Assembly: GCA_013364255.1 (NCBI GenBank)
Contig: CP054936.1
Coordinates: 6,714,353-6,778,352 of the forward strand
From: Streptomyces seoulensis
GTDB lineage: Bacteria > Actinomycetota > Actinomycetes > Streptomycetales > Streptomycetaceae
Direction: 5' to 3'
Length of the DNA stretch: 64,000 nt
The notes beneath the pieces were generated by a model, which saw only the letters and a list, made by a program, of their open reading frames with translations, searched no databases and was not told the DNA's origin. Each line of letters opens with the position of its first letter. Positions within the stretch are counted from its first letter, which is position 1. Below, in pieces: positions 9,260 to 17,796 of the stretch. The position numbers and the translations under genes are program-made.

Positions 9260-10723
9260 GTGAGCCTCTGGACTTCCCTCGAGCCCGCCTCCGCGACCGT
9301 GGACCCGGGTGGTAGTACGACCGTGCGGCTACGTCTGCGCAACACCAGCGACGTGGTGGACGAGTACCGCTTCGAGGCGGTGGGCGCGCTCGCGCCCTGG
9401 GCCGTCGTGGAGCCGCAGACGCTGCGGCTGTATCCGGGGACGACGGGGTCGGTGGAGCTGACCTTCTCCCCGCCGCGCACGCCGGACGCGACGGCGGGCC
9501 CGAATCCGTACGCGGTGCGGATCACGCCGACGGAGCATCCGGAGGCGGTGACGGTCCCGGAGGGCAACCTCACGATCACGCCGTTCACGGAGGTGCGGGC
9601 GGAGCTGGTTCCGCCGACGGTGAAGGGGCGGTTCCGGGGCCGACCGCGGCTCGCGGTGGACAACCTGGGCAATACGAAGGTCACCGCGTCGGTGAGCGGC
9701 AGCGACAACGGTGACCAGCTGTCGTACGACATCCGTCCGAGCAATGTGCAGATCGAACCGGGCCGCGCGGTGTTCGTCGGGACGACGCTGAAGCCGCGGA
9801 AGATCATCTGGTTCGGTTCGGCGGAGCAGCGGCCCTACACCCTGGCGGTGCAGCGGTCGGGCGTGACGCCGCTGAACGTGGAGGGCACGTATCTCCAGCG
9901 CGGGTTCCTGCCCCGCTGGCTCGCGACGTTCTTCGGCGTGTTCCTGGCCCTCGGCATCACCTTCACCATGCTGTGGATCGCCTACAAGCCGAACGTCGCC
10001 AGCGGTGCCACCGAGAAGGCCGCCGAGGCCGGCAACACGCTCGCGCCCGCTGCCTCACCGACCTCCCAGGCGCCGAAGGCCCCGGCCGACGACGTCCCGG
10101 CGCCCCCGGCCGCGACCACGTCACCGCAGGCCGGCGACGACGGAGCCGCGAAGGGCGACGGAGCCGGGGCGGGAGGCGGGTCGGGCGGCGGCGGTTCCGA
10201 GAAGAAGAAGGAGGAGAAGGCGCCGGAGAGGACCGCGGCGACGGCCGTGCAGCAACTGGCCGCGACGGACCCGAGCAGACAGCACATCTGCTACCGGATC
10301 TACACCGCGGGCCGGGGCTGGTCCGAAGTCGCCTGTGACGGCGGGACGGCCGGCACGGTGGGTTCGGGGAAGCCGACCACGGCCGTCAACGTCGCCGTGT
10401 CCGGAACCAAGGGCACCTCCATGGCCGCCTTCGTCCACAACCCCGCGTCGACCGACGGCACGGGATACTTCCCCGATCCGTGGGCGGGCGCCGACGACGG
10501 CGTCGACAACTACGTCGGCAGCACCAAGAAGGACGCCCCGCACATGCTGGGCTTCCCCATCAACGTCGACAAGGGCGCCGAGACCCTCTGCCAGACCTCC
10601 TACATCCACGACGGCGCCTGGCTCGGCATGGCGTGCGACAACCCCGGGGACGCGCTCACCCTCACCTACGTCGGCACCCACGACAACAACCTGTGGATCG
10701 AGGCGATCAGGCTCACGGTGTGA
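9260..10723 (+). CDS. Membrane-anchored protein with Ig-like domains and ChW-like repeats
   Basis: 487-residue protein with no obvious enzyme motif. Residues 1-210 look like two beta-sandwich (NPCBM/COG1470-like) domains, with SLEPASATVDPGGSTTVRLR typical of such folds. A single transmembrane helix lies at about 217-240 (WLATFFGVFLALGITFTMLW). A Pro/Ala/Gly-rich linker with a KKKEEK patch follows to about 330. The rest holds two repeats resembling clostridial hydrophobic-W (ChW) modules: CYRIYTAGRGW...CDGGTAGT and CQTSYIHDGAWLGMACDN...LWIEAIRLTV. There is no N-terminal signal, so the N-terminal half should be cytoplasmic and the ChW-like part outside. The GTG start overlaps its own GGGAG, so initiation may be leaderless. 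Function unknown; a wall or ligand-binding role is a guess. Confidence 0.8.
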   Translation: MSLWTSLEPASATVDPGGSTTVRLRLRNTSDVVDEYRFEAVGALAPWAVVEPQTLRLYPGTTGSVELTFSPPRTPDATAGPNPYAVRITPTEHPEAVTVPEGNLTITPFTEVRAELVPPTVKGRFRGRPRLAVDNLGNTKVTASVSGSDNGDQLSYDIRPSNVQIEPGRAVFVGTTLKPRKIIWFGSAEQRPYTLAVQRSGVTPLNVEGTYLQRGFLPRWLATFFGVFLALGITFTMLWIAYKPNVASGATEKAAEAGNTLAPAASPTSQAPKAPADDVPAPPAATTSPQAGDDGAAKGDGAGAGGGSGGGGSEKKKEEKAPERTAATAVQQLAATDPSRQHICYRIYTAGRGWSEVACDGGTAGTVGSGKPTTAVNVAVSGTKGTSMAAFVHNPASTDGTGYFPDPWAGADDGVDNYVGSTKKDAPHMLGFPINVDKGAETLCQTSYIHDGAWLGMACDNPGDALTLTYVGTHDNNLWIEAIRLTV

Positions 10724-11140
10724 TCCGGACCGCCCGGCCGCTCGGGGGAAGGCGGCCCCGGACACACCGAAGGGCCGGCGCGAGGGGGGGATTCGCGTCG
10801 GCCCTTCTGGGAACGGTCGGTCCGAACGTCTGCGGTGACCGTCCTGATCGGGACGGAACGTCGCGCGCCCCGGGGGGTTTGGGGCGGGCGACCGTCCGAT
10901 CGGTGAGGAGATCCGGAGCCCGGGGGCTCCGGTGTGCGCGAGGCACGACCAGGTCGAAGCTGGGGAGGCCACGGCCCGGGTTCGCCCACAGTCCCCTGTG
11001 GGCGGGTGTATCTCTCATCTGCCGTAGAACCTACGGCAGCCGGGGGGCCGGGGACAGCGGGTACGACGACCCGCCATCCTCCTCCCACACCTTCTTCACA
11101 CGGTCTGCCGCCGGGCGCGCCCGATGGGCGGACCCACCGC
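10724..11140. other. Gene-free region between convergent genes, with several hairpins
   Basis: No supportable gene. It contains a terminator-like hairpin (10769-10807) close after the ChW-like gene. Two perfect 9-bp-stem hairpins lie close together at 10983-11004 and 11019-11039, nearer the 3' end of gabT. Confidence 0.7.
10769..10807 (+). terminator. Intrinsic-type hairpin after the ChW-like gene
   Basis: Stem GAAGGGCCGGCGCGA (10769-10783) pairs with TCGCGTCGGCCCTTC (10793-10807) with one G-T wobble and a 9-nt G-rich loop. It lies 45 bp beyond the stop. There is no U-tract, as usual in Streptomyces. Confidence 0.7.
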
Positions 11141-12475
11141 TCAGATGCGCGCGAACGCCTGCTCGATGATGTCGAGACCCTCGTTCAGCAGGTCCTCGCC
11201 GATGACCAGCGGGGGCAGGAAGCGCAGCACGTTGCCGTAGGTGCCGCAGGTCAGCACCAGCAGGCCCTCGGCGTGGCAGGCCTTGGCGAGCGCGCCGGCC
11301 GCCTCCGGGTTCGGCTCCTTGGTGTCGCGGTCCTTGACCAGCTCGATCGCGATCATCGCGCCGCGGCCGCGGATCTCGCCGATGGCGTCGAACTTCTCGG
11401 CCATGGCGCCCAGGCGGGCCTTCATGACCTCCTCGATGCGCCGGGCCTTCCCGTTGAGGTCCAGCTCCTTCATCGTCTCGATCGCGCCGAGCGCGCCCGC
11501 GCAGGCCACCGGGTTGCCGCCGTAGGTGCCGCCCAGGCCACCGGCGTGCGCGGCGTCCATGATCTCGGCGCGGCCGGTCACGGCGGCCAGCGGCAGACCG
11601 CCGGCGATGCCCTTCGCGGTCGTGATCAGGTCCGGGACGATGCCCTCGTCCTCACAGGCGAACCACTGGCCGGTGCGGCAGAAGCCGGACTGGATCTCGT
11701 CGGCGACGAAGACGATGCCGTTGTCGGCGGCGAACTGGCGGACCGCGGGCAGGAAGCCCTTGGCCGGCTCGATGAAGCCGCCCTCGCCGAGCACCGGCTC
11801 GATGATGATGGCGGCCACGTTCTCCGCGCCGACCTGCTTGGTGATCTGGTCGATGGCCTGCGCGGCGGCCTCCGGGCCCGCGTTCTCCGGGCCGGTCGGC
11901 CAGCGGTAGCCGTAGGCGACCGGGACGCGGTAGACCTCGGGCGCGAACGGGCCGAAGCCGTGCTTGTACGGCATGTTCTTCGCCGTCAGCGCCATGGTGA
12001 GGTTGGTGCGGCCGTGGTAGCCGTGGTCGAAGACCACGACCGCCGGGCGCTTGGTGTAGGCGCGGGCGATCTTCACCGCGTTCTCGACGGCCTCGGCGCC
12101 GCTGTTGAACAGGGCCGACTTCTTCGCGTGGTCACCCGGCGTGAGCTCGGCCAGCGCCTCGGCGACGGCCACGTAGCCCTCGTACGGGGTGACCATGAAA
12201 CACGTGTGGGTGAAGTCGGCGAGCTGCGCGGAGGCGCGGCGTACGACCGCCTCGGCGGACGCGCCGACGCTGGTCACGGCGATGCCGGAACCGAAGTCGA
12301 TGATCCGGTTGCCGTCGACGTCCTCGATGATGCCGCCGCCGGCGCGGGTGACGAAGACCGGCAGCGTGGAGCCCACGCCCTGCGCGACCGCGGCGGTACG
12401 GCGGGCCTGCAGCTCCTGCGACTTCGGGCCGGGGATGGCGGTGACGACGCGGCGCTCCTGCTCAAGTGCGGTCAT
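11141..12475 (-). CDS. gabT: 4-aminobutyrate aminotransferase
   Basis: 444-residue class III PLP aminotransferase that converts GABA plus 2-oxoglutarate to succinate semialdehyde plus glutamate. The PLP-binding Lys is K288 in TTAKGIAGG. Also visible are the phosphate-binding NSGAEAVENAVK, the ring-stacking FDHGYHGRT and the cofactor Asp in VADEIQSGFCRTG. The ATG at 12475 follows GGGAG; the upstream in-frame extension is non-conserved Arg/Pro-rich sequence. It is near the polyamine operon and a second aldehyde dehydrogenase that could oxidise its product. It points away from the VirD4-like ATPase gene with a 341-bp intergenic region between them. Confidence 0.95.
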   Translation of the reverse strand: MTALEQERRVVTAIPGPKSQELQARRTAAVAQGVGSTLPVFVTRAGGGIIEDVDGNRIIDFGSGIAVTSVGASAEAVVRRASAQLADFTHTCFMVTPYEGYVAVAEALAELTPGDHAKKSALFNSGAEAVENAVKIARAYTKRPAVVVFDHGYHGRTNLTMALTAKNMPYKHGFGPFAPEVYRVPVAYGYRWPTGPENAGPEAAAQAIDQITKQVGAENVAAIIIEPVLGEGGFIEPAKGFLPAVRQFAADNGIVFVADEIQSGFCRTGQWFACEDEGIVPDLITTAKGIAGGLPLAAVTGRAEIMDAAHAGGLGGTYGGNPVACAGALGAIETMKELDLNGKARRIEEVMKARLGAMAEKFDAIGEIRGRGAMIAIELVKDRDTKEPNPEAAGALAKACHAEGLLVLTCGTYGNVLRFLPPLVIGEDLLNEGLDIIEQAFARI

Positions 12476-12816
12476 GGGGGGCTCCCTGATGAGATCTTGC
12501 GGGGACGTACGACCGGGGCCGGGCCTGTGCGGGGCCGCGCACCAGGTGCGTACGAGGCGTTCTCCGGACGCTTTCCGTCTTTTCTCGCAGGTTAGGGCGG
12601 CGGAGGAGGGGTGGGCATGCTCCATGTGGGCGTTGTCGGCGTTCGCCGTTGTCCGAGATGGATAGAGAAGGGGGGACGGGCTTCGGCCGGCCGCCGGCCG
12701 GCGGCCTTCCGCACGCCTTCGCGCGCGTACCGTGAACTCCCCTTGCCGGGGCGTTAGATTGACTCGCGGATCGACTCCATGACGATGACGGAACGGCTGC
12801 TCAGGGGGCACGGGAG
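12476..12816. other. Divergent intergenic region gabT / VirD4-like ATPase
   Basis: Expected to carry promoters in both directions. A perfect 18-bp GC palindrome (GGCCGCCGGCCGGCGGCC) lies at 12689-12706. For the rightward gene, a possible sigma-HrdB promoter is GTGAAC (12732-12737), a 17-bp spacer, then TAGATT (12755-12760). I could not identify a convincing gabT promoter or operator. Confidence 0.4.
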
Positions 12817-15285
12817 ATGGACGACGGGACGCAGGACGCCCGGGGGACGCACCCGAAGCACGCGCACCCCGTGCCGCGCCCCGCGGCGCCGCGGGACACC
12901 CCGCCCGCCGCGCCGCCGTACGCCCCGCCGGAGCCCCCGCGGGCCCCCGCGGCCCCGCCCCGGCCCGCCGGACCGCCGGACGCCCGCCGGGCGCCGTACG
13001 CCCCCGGACCGGCCGCGCCGCGCTCCGCCGTCGCCGACTGGCTCGACACCCCCCGCCCGGCCGCCGCGCCCGGCATCTGGCGCCTGGGCCACCGCCCGCC
13101 CAAGGACGCCGCCCCCGACCGGCTGCCGTCGATCACCGTCGTCGGACTGCTGGTCCCGCTCGTGCTCGCGCTGCTCGTGTGGTCGCTGTGGCGGCAGGGC
13201 GCGGTGCCCTACGAGTCGGCGCCGCTGCGCCTGTTCACCCCCTCCGACTGGTGGTGGGCCGGCACCGTCTCGCCCAAGGGCATGGAGGGCCGCGAGGCCA
13301 GGGTGGTCTACGACGGCCTCTTCTTCGCCGTCCTCGTCTACGCCGTGGCCCGGCTGGGCAGCTGGCCCGAGGTCGTACGGCACTTCGTGGGCCGCCGCCC
13401 GCAGCCCGCCCGCGCCGGGTACGCCGCCCTCGGCGCCCTCGGCGCGCTCAGCCTGGTCTTCCCGAGCGCCTTCCCGCTGGTGAACTGGGACCCGCTGCCC
13501 GTCGCCGACCCGGTCTTCTCCCTGGTCGTCCTCGTCTCCGGCGGCTACGACCTGTTCGCCTCCCAGCTGTTCACCGACGCCCTGTACGCGCTGATCACCG
13601 CCCTGGTGGTGTGGCCGTTCGCCCGCGTCGGCGGCTGGTGGGCCTACGCCGCCGAACTCGCCGCCCGGCGCCGCGCCGCCGCCGACCCCGCCGCCCCGCC
13701 CCCCGCCGACCTGCCCCGCTCCCAGTGGCCCGCACTGCGCCACGCCGGCCGGCACCAGGCCGCCGACCTGCTGACCGCCGAGGTGGCCGGCGGCCGGATG
13801 ACCGACGTGGACTGCGCCCGCGTGGAGCGGGCCTGGACCGAGGCCCGGGACGGGGCGCACCCGGACGCCTTCGCCGACACCGTGCTGCGGCACGGCGCCG
13901 CCGCCTTCGTCCACCCCTCCGGCGCCCGCGACCTGCCCGGCCGCACCGCCCGCCACGACCTGCTCGAAGGACAGGTGCGGCTCGGCCGCTGGGTGCCCGC
14001 CGAGCGGACCCCGCGCCCGTACCACGACGCCGGCGCGGCCCTCAGCCCCGACCTGCTGGCCACCTCCCTGCTCCTGGTCGGCCCGCCCGGCTCCGGCAAG
14101 ACCCGGTACGTCACCGAGCCGATCACCGAGTCGCTCGCGCTCCAGGCGCTCACCGGCCGTTGCGCGGTGGTCGCCGTCTCCGCCGCCGGGGCGCCGCTCG
14201 GCCGGGACGCGGCGTACGACGTGGTGGTGCGGATCGGCGACCCCGCCTCCGTCCACGACCTCGACCCCTACGCCGAGTCCGACGACCCGGACGAGGCCGC
14301 CGCCTTCCTCGCCGAGGCCCTCGTCGGCGACCTCGACGGCGCCGGCGGCGTCACCGCGCGCGGCGCCGCCACCGCCCTCGCCCAGCTCCTCGGCCCCTAC
14401 CGCGCCGTCCACGGCCGCTTCCCGCCGCTGCCCGTGCTGCGCGAACTGCTGGAGGGCGAGCCGGGCACGCTGGCCGCGCTGCGGGCCGGACTCGCCGCCG
14501 ACGAGCACACGGTGATGCGCCGCGAGCTGGACGCCCGGATGCGGCAGGCCGGCACCCCCACCGACGCGGGACCGGCCCTCGCCGACCGGCTCTCCCTCCT
14601 GGACCGCCCCGTCTTCGCCGACTTCTTCGGCACCGGCGAGGGCGGCGGCAGGCCCTTCTCACTGCGCGCCGTCGCCCACCACCCGCTGCGGGTCCGCGTC
14701 GACCTGCCCGAACGCGGCCACGAGGAGGCGTCGCGGCTGATCACCCGGCTGGTCCTCGCCCAGTTCCACACCGTCGTACGCGACACCCGGCGCGGCCACC
14801 GCGCCTTCCTGGTCCTGGACGACGCCACCGGCGCCGTCACCCCCGAGTCCGTGCGCCGCGTCCAGCGGCTGCGCGCGCTGAACGCCGGGGTGGTCCTCGC
14901 GCTGCGCACCGTCGCCGACGTGCCCGAGGCGCTGCACGGCCCGCTGCTGGGCGCGGTCGGCTGCCGGATGGCGCTGGCCGGGGTCACCACCTGGGACGGC
15001 GGCCGGTTCGCGCACGCCTGGGGCACCGAGTGGGTGGAGACCAAGGAGGTCGCCAAGCACACCGTCTTCGCCGACCAGCCCATGACCCGCGCCCTCCACG
15101 CCCTGCGCAAGCTGGTCACCGGCAAGGCCGTCACCACCGACGCGGTCACCACCAAGCAGGTCGAGCGCGAGCGCTGGTCCGCCTCCCAGCTGGCCCACGA
15201 GCTGCCGCCGGGCCACGCGGTGCTGTCGCTGACCGGAGTGCGCGGCGAGCACGCCCCGCCGCTGCTGGTGGACCTGCGCGGGTGA
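12817..15285 (+). CDS. Membrane-bound VirD4/TraG-like ATPase
   Basis: 822-residue protein. A Pro/Ala/Arg-rich cytoplasmic leader (about 1-100) is followed by about four hydrophobic segments: one near ITVVGLLVPLVLALLVWSLW and three more before residue 290. The ATPase region has Walker A GPPGSGKT (422-429) and a Walker B-like LVLDD (D668/D669). A late block resembles the arginine/sensor part of conjugative coupling proteins (VLALRTVADVPEALHGPLLG). The layout resembles TraG/VirD4 coupling ATPases, but no relaxase or type IV secretion genes are nearby. The start is ATG with a G-rich upstream stretch. What it translocates or remodels is unknown. Confidence 0.8.
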   Translation: MDDGTQDARGTHPKHAHPVPRPAAPRDTPPAAPPYAPPEPPRAPAAPPRPAGPPDARRAPYAPGPAAPRSAVADWLDTPRPAAAPGIWRLGHRPPKDAAPDRLPSITVVGLLVPLVLALLVWSLWRQGAVPYESAPLRLFTPSDWWWAGTVSPKGMEGREARVVYDGLFFAVLVYAVARLGSWPEVVRHFVGRRPQPARAGYAALGALGALSLVFPSAFPLVNWDPLPVADPVFSLVVLVSGGYDLFASQLFTDALYALITALVVWPFARVGGWWAYAAELAARRRAAADPAAPPPADLPRSQWPALRHAGRHQAADLLTAEVAGGRMTDVDCARVERAWTEARDGAHPDAFADTVLRHGAAAFVHPSGARDLPGRTARHDLLEGQVRLGRWVPAERTPRPYHDAGAALSPDLLATSLLLVGPPGSGKTRYVTEPITESLALQALTGRCAVVAVSAAGAPLGRDAAYDVVVRIGDPASVHDLDPYAESDDPDEAAAFLAEALVGDLDGAGGVTARGAATALAQLLGPYRAVHGRFPPLPVLRELLEGEPGTLAALRAGLAADEHTVMRRELDARMRQAGTPTDAGPALADRLSLLDRPVFADFFGTGEGGGRPFSLRAVAHHPLRVRVDLPERGHEEASRLITRLVLAQFHTVVRDTRRGHRAFLVLDDATGAVTPESVRRVQRLRALNAGVVLALRTVADVPEALHGPLLGAVGCRMALAGVTTWDGGRFAHAWGTEWVETKEVAKHTVFADQPMTRALHALRKLVTGKAVTTDAVTTKQVERERWSASQLAHELPPGHAVLSLTGVRGEHAPPLLVDLRG

Positions 15286-15294
15286 GGGAGGTCG

Positions 15295-15393
15295 GGGGCG
15301 GCCGAGGGCGGACGGTGGCGGACGGGGGCGGACGGCGGCGGCCGGGGCGCACCGGACCGGACCGGAGCGGACCGGAGCGGAGCGGCCGGTGTA
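15295..15393. repeat. GC-rich low-complexity repeat
   Basis: Short degenerate repeats of GGGCGGACGG and then GGACCGGAGC-type units fill the intergenic stretch between the ATPase and the PucR regulator. The region is almost free of A and T until about 15400, where the more AT-rich likely promoter of the regulator begins. Confidence 0.6.
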
Positions 15394-15499
15394 CCGACTC
15401 GCGCCGATCGTACGGTGAGGCACAATCGGCAGAGGTCGTTCATACGCGGCGGCCAAAACGCCCCACCCCTCACCCGACCTCCGCAGATCTGAAGGCCCC

Positions 15500-17191
15500 A
15501 TGCCCCCGACGCTCGCCTCGCTCGTCCACCATTCCGCGCTCAAGCTGACCGTGCGCGCGGGCGGGGACCGCCTGAACGTGCCCGTCCGCTGGGCGCACGT
15601 CAGCGAGCTCGCCGACCCCGTGCCGTACATGGAGGGCGGCGAGCTGCTGCTGATCACCGCGCTCAAACTGGACGCGGCGGACCCCGAGGCGATGCGCCGC
15701 TACGTGAAGCGGCTGGTCGGGGCCGGCGTCGTCGGGCTCGGCTTCGCCGTCGGGGTGAACTACGACGAGGTGCCGGCCGCGCTGGTGGAGGCGGCCGAGG
15801 CGGAGGGGCTGCCGCTGCTGGAGGTGCCCCGGCGCACCCCGTTCCTCGCCATCAGCAAGGCCGTCTCCGCCGCGATCGCCGCCGACCAGTACCGCGCGGT
15901 CACCGCGGGCTTCGCCGCCCAGCGGGAGCTGACCCGGCAGGCCCTGATCTCCGGCCCGGAGGGACTGCTCGCCGCGCTGGCCGCGCAGGTCGACGGCTGG
16001 GCGGCGCTCTACGACGCCTCGGGCGCCGTCGTCGCCACCGCGCCCGAGTGGGCCGGCCGCCGGGCGGCCCGGCTCACCGCCGACGTCGAACGGCTGCGCG
16101 ACCGGCCGGCGCCCGCCTCCGCCGTGGTCGGCGGCCCCGACACCGAGGACCGCGTCGAACTGCACTCCATCGGCACCGGCCGCCGCCCGCGCGCCGCCCT
16201 CGCCGTCGGCACCGCCGCGCCGCTGGGCACCGCCGAGCGCTACGCCGTGCACTCCGCCATCGCCCTGCTCACCCTCACCACCGAACGCTCGCGCTCGCTG
16301 CACGCCGCCGAGCAGCGGATCGGCGCGGCTGTGCTGCGCATGCTGCTGGCCGGCCAGCCCGACCACGCCCGCGGCGTCGCCGGGGACCTGTACGGCGGGC
16401 TGCTGGACGCGCCCTTTAGGGTGATCGTCGCCGAGTCCGCCTCGGCGTCGGCGGCGCGGGCCCACGCCGACGCCCACGCCCGCGTCCCGGCCGCCAAGCC
16501 CACCGCCCAGACGGCCAAGCCCACCGCCTCGGCCGCCCCGCCCGTCGTCCTGGGCGGCGACCCGCTCGCGGGCCTCGCCGAGATCGTGGAGGCGGCGGCC
16601 GCCCGCTCCGGCGAGGCGGTGCTGGTCGTCCCCGACGGGGAGCGGCTGGTGGTGCTCGCCGGGGACGGCAGCGCGGCCGTCGCCGCCTGCGCGGAGCACG
16701 CCGCCGCGCTGGAGGCCGCGCGGGCCGCGGCGCCGTCCGAGCAGCGGGCGGGGGAGGGGGGCGAGCTGGTCGTCGGCCTGTCCGCCCCGGCCGGCCCGAT
16801 CGCCGCGGCCGGCGCCTACAAGCAGGCCGAACAGGCCCTGTCGGTGGCCCGGCGGCGCGGCCGGGTGCTCGTCGAGCACGAACAGCTGGCCTCCGGCTCC
16901 GTCCTGCCGCTGCTCGCGGACGACGCGGTGCGGGCCTTCGCCGACGGCCTGCTGCGGGCGCTGTACGAGCACGACGCGACCGGCCGCGGCGACCTGGTCG
17001 CCTCGCTGCGCGCCTGGCTCTCCCGGCACGGCCAGTGGGACGCGGCCGCCGCCGACCTGGGCGTCCACCGCCACACCCTGCGCTACCGCATGCGCCGGGT
17101 CGAGGAGATCCTCGGCCGCTCTTTGGACGACCCGGACGTCCGCATGGAACTCTGGCTGGCCCTCAAAACCACCACCCCGGACCAGCCGTAA
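15500..17191 (+). CDS. PucR-family transcriptional regulator
   Basis: 563-residue cytoplasmic regulator. The N-terminal PucR ligand-sensing domain spans about residues 8-130 (HVSELADPVPYMEGGELLL). A central GGDEF-like CdaR domain follows. The C-terminal PucR helix-turn-helix at about 512-545 reads AAADLGVHRHTLRYRMRRVE. An Ala/Lys/Pro-rich insert is seen near residue 330. The ATG at 15500 has GAAGG upstream. Members activate nitrogen-compound catabolism. Lying between gabT and an aldehyde dehydrogenase gene, it is a plausible regulator of GABA/polyamine use, which is inference from position only. Confidence 0.9.
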   Translation: MPPTLASLVHHSALKLTVRAGGDRLNVPVRWAHVSELADPVPYMEGGELLLITALKLDAADPEAMRRYVKRLVGAGVVGLGFAVGVNYDEVPAALVEAAEAEGLPLLEVPRRTPFLAISKAVSAAIAADQYRAVTAGFAAQRELTRQALISGPEGLLAALAAQVDGWAALYDASGAVVATAPEWAGRRAARLTADVERLRDRPAPASAVVGGPDTEDRVELHSIGTGRRPRAALAVGTAAPLGTAERYAVHSAIALLTLTTERSRSLHAAEQRIGAAVLRMLLAGQPDHARGVAGDLYGGLLDAPFRVIVAESASASAARAHADAHARVPAAKPTAQTAKPTASAAPPVVLGGDPLAGLAEIVEAAAARSGEAVLVVPDGERLVVLAGDGSAAVAACAEHAAALEAARAAAPSEQRAGEGGELVVGLSAPAGPIAAAGAYKQAEQALSVARRRGRVLVEHEQLASGSVLPLLADDAVRAFADGLLRALYEHDATGRGDLVASLRAWLSRHGQWDAAAADLGVHRHTLRYRMRRVEEILGRSLDDPDVRMELWLALKTTTPDQP

Positions 17192-17796
17192 CACCCCTCG
17201 CGCCCACCACCCGCGCCCGCTGCCCGGGACCGGCCCCACCCGCTCGCCCCGACCGGCCGCGGCCACGCGCCCGCACCGTCCGTGGCCGCCCGCCCGGGCC
17301 GCCGGTGCCCGCCTCTCCGGCCCGGCCGCAGGCGTTCGTCCGCGCGCCAGTGGCGATGCCCGGGCGGCAGCCGCTCCGGACCGCCCATGGCCGTTTCACC
17401 GGGCCGCGTGGCCACTTGCCCGGCTCGCCCCGTCGACAGCCGCTCGCCGGATCGGCCGTGGCCGTTCGCCCAGGCCGTGTCGCCGCTTGCCCGGCCCGGC
17501 CGCAGGCGTTCGCCCGGGCCGCGTGCCCGCCCGTCTCCCCGGCCCGGCCGTGGCCGCCCGTCTCCCCGGCCCGGCCGTGGCCGTTCCTCCGCGTCGGTGG
17601 CGGTGGCTCGACCCGGCCGCCCGCGACCGCTCACCCGCCAACCGCCCCGCGCCGGCCGCCCACCCCGCCTCTGCCAAACCGGCGCACCCCCGCCCCCCAC
17701 TGCTCCACCCCGGACAAGCGCCGTGCGTGCGTCGTCGCCCTACCGTTGACGACGCAAGCAGACCACCCCCAACGCGGAAGGGCCGGACTCGTCACA
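17192..17796. repeat. 605-bp gene-free region with degenerate GC-rich repeats
   Basis: No credible gene. Imperfect copies of a unit of about 65-85 bp can be aligned at about 17275-17345, 17379-17449, 17450-17515 and 17516-17590. They share blocks such as GGCCGTGGCCGTTC, TTGCCCGGC and CCGGCCGCAGGCGTTCG. Within the last copy a 27-bp piece is duplicated head-to-tail (around 17527-17580). A TTGACG (17746-17751) about 50 bp before the next gene could be a -35 element. Confidence 0.6.

Noticed and set aside
12689-12706. 18-bp perfect GC palindrome as a specific operator
   Set aside because: Pure G/C palindromes arise easily in this composition, and nothing else supports a binding site.
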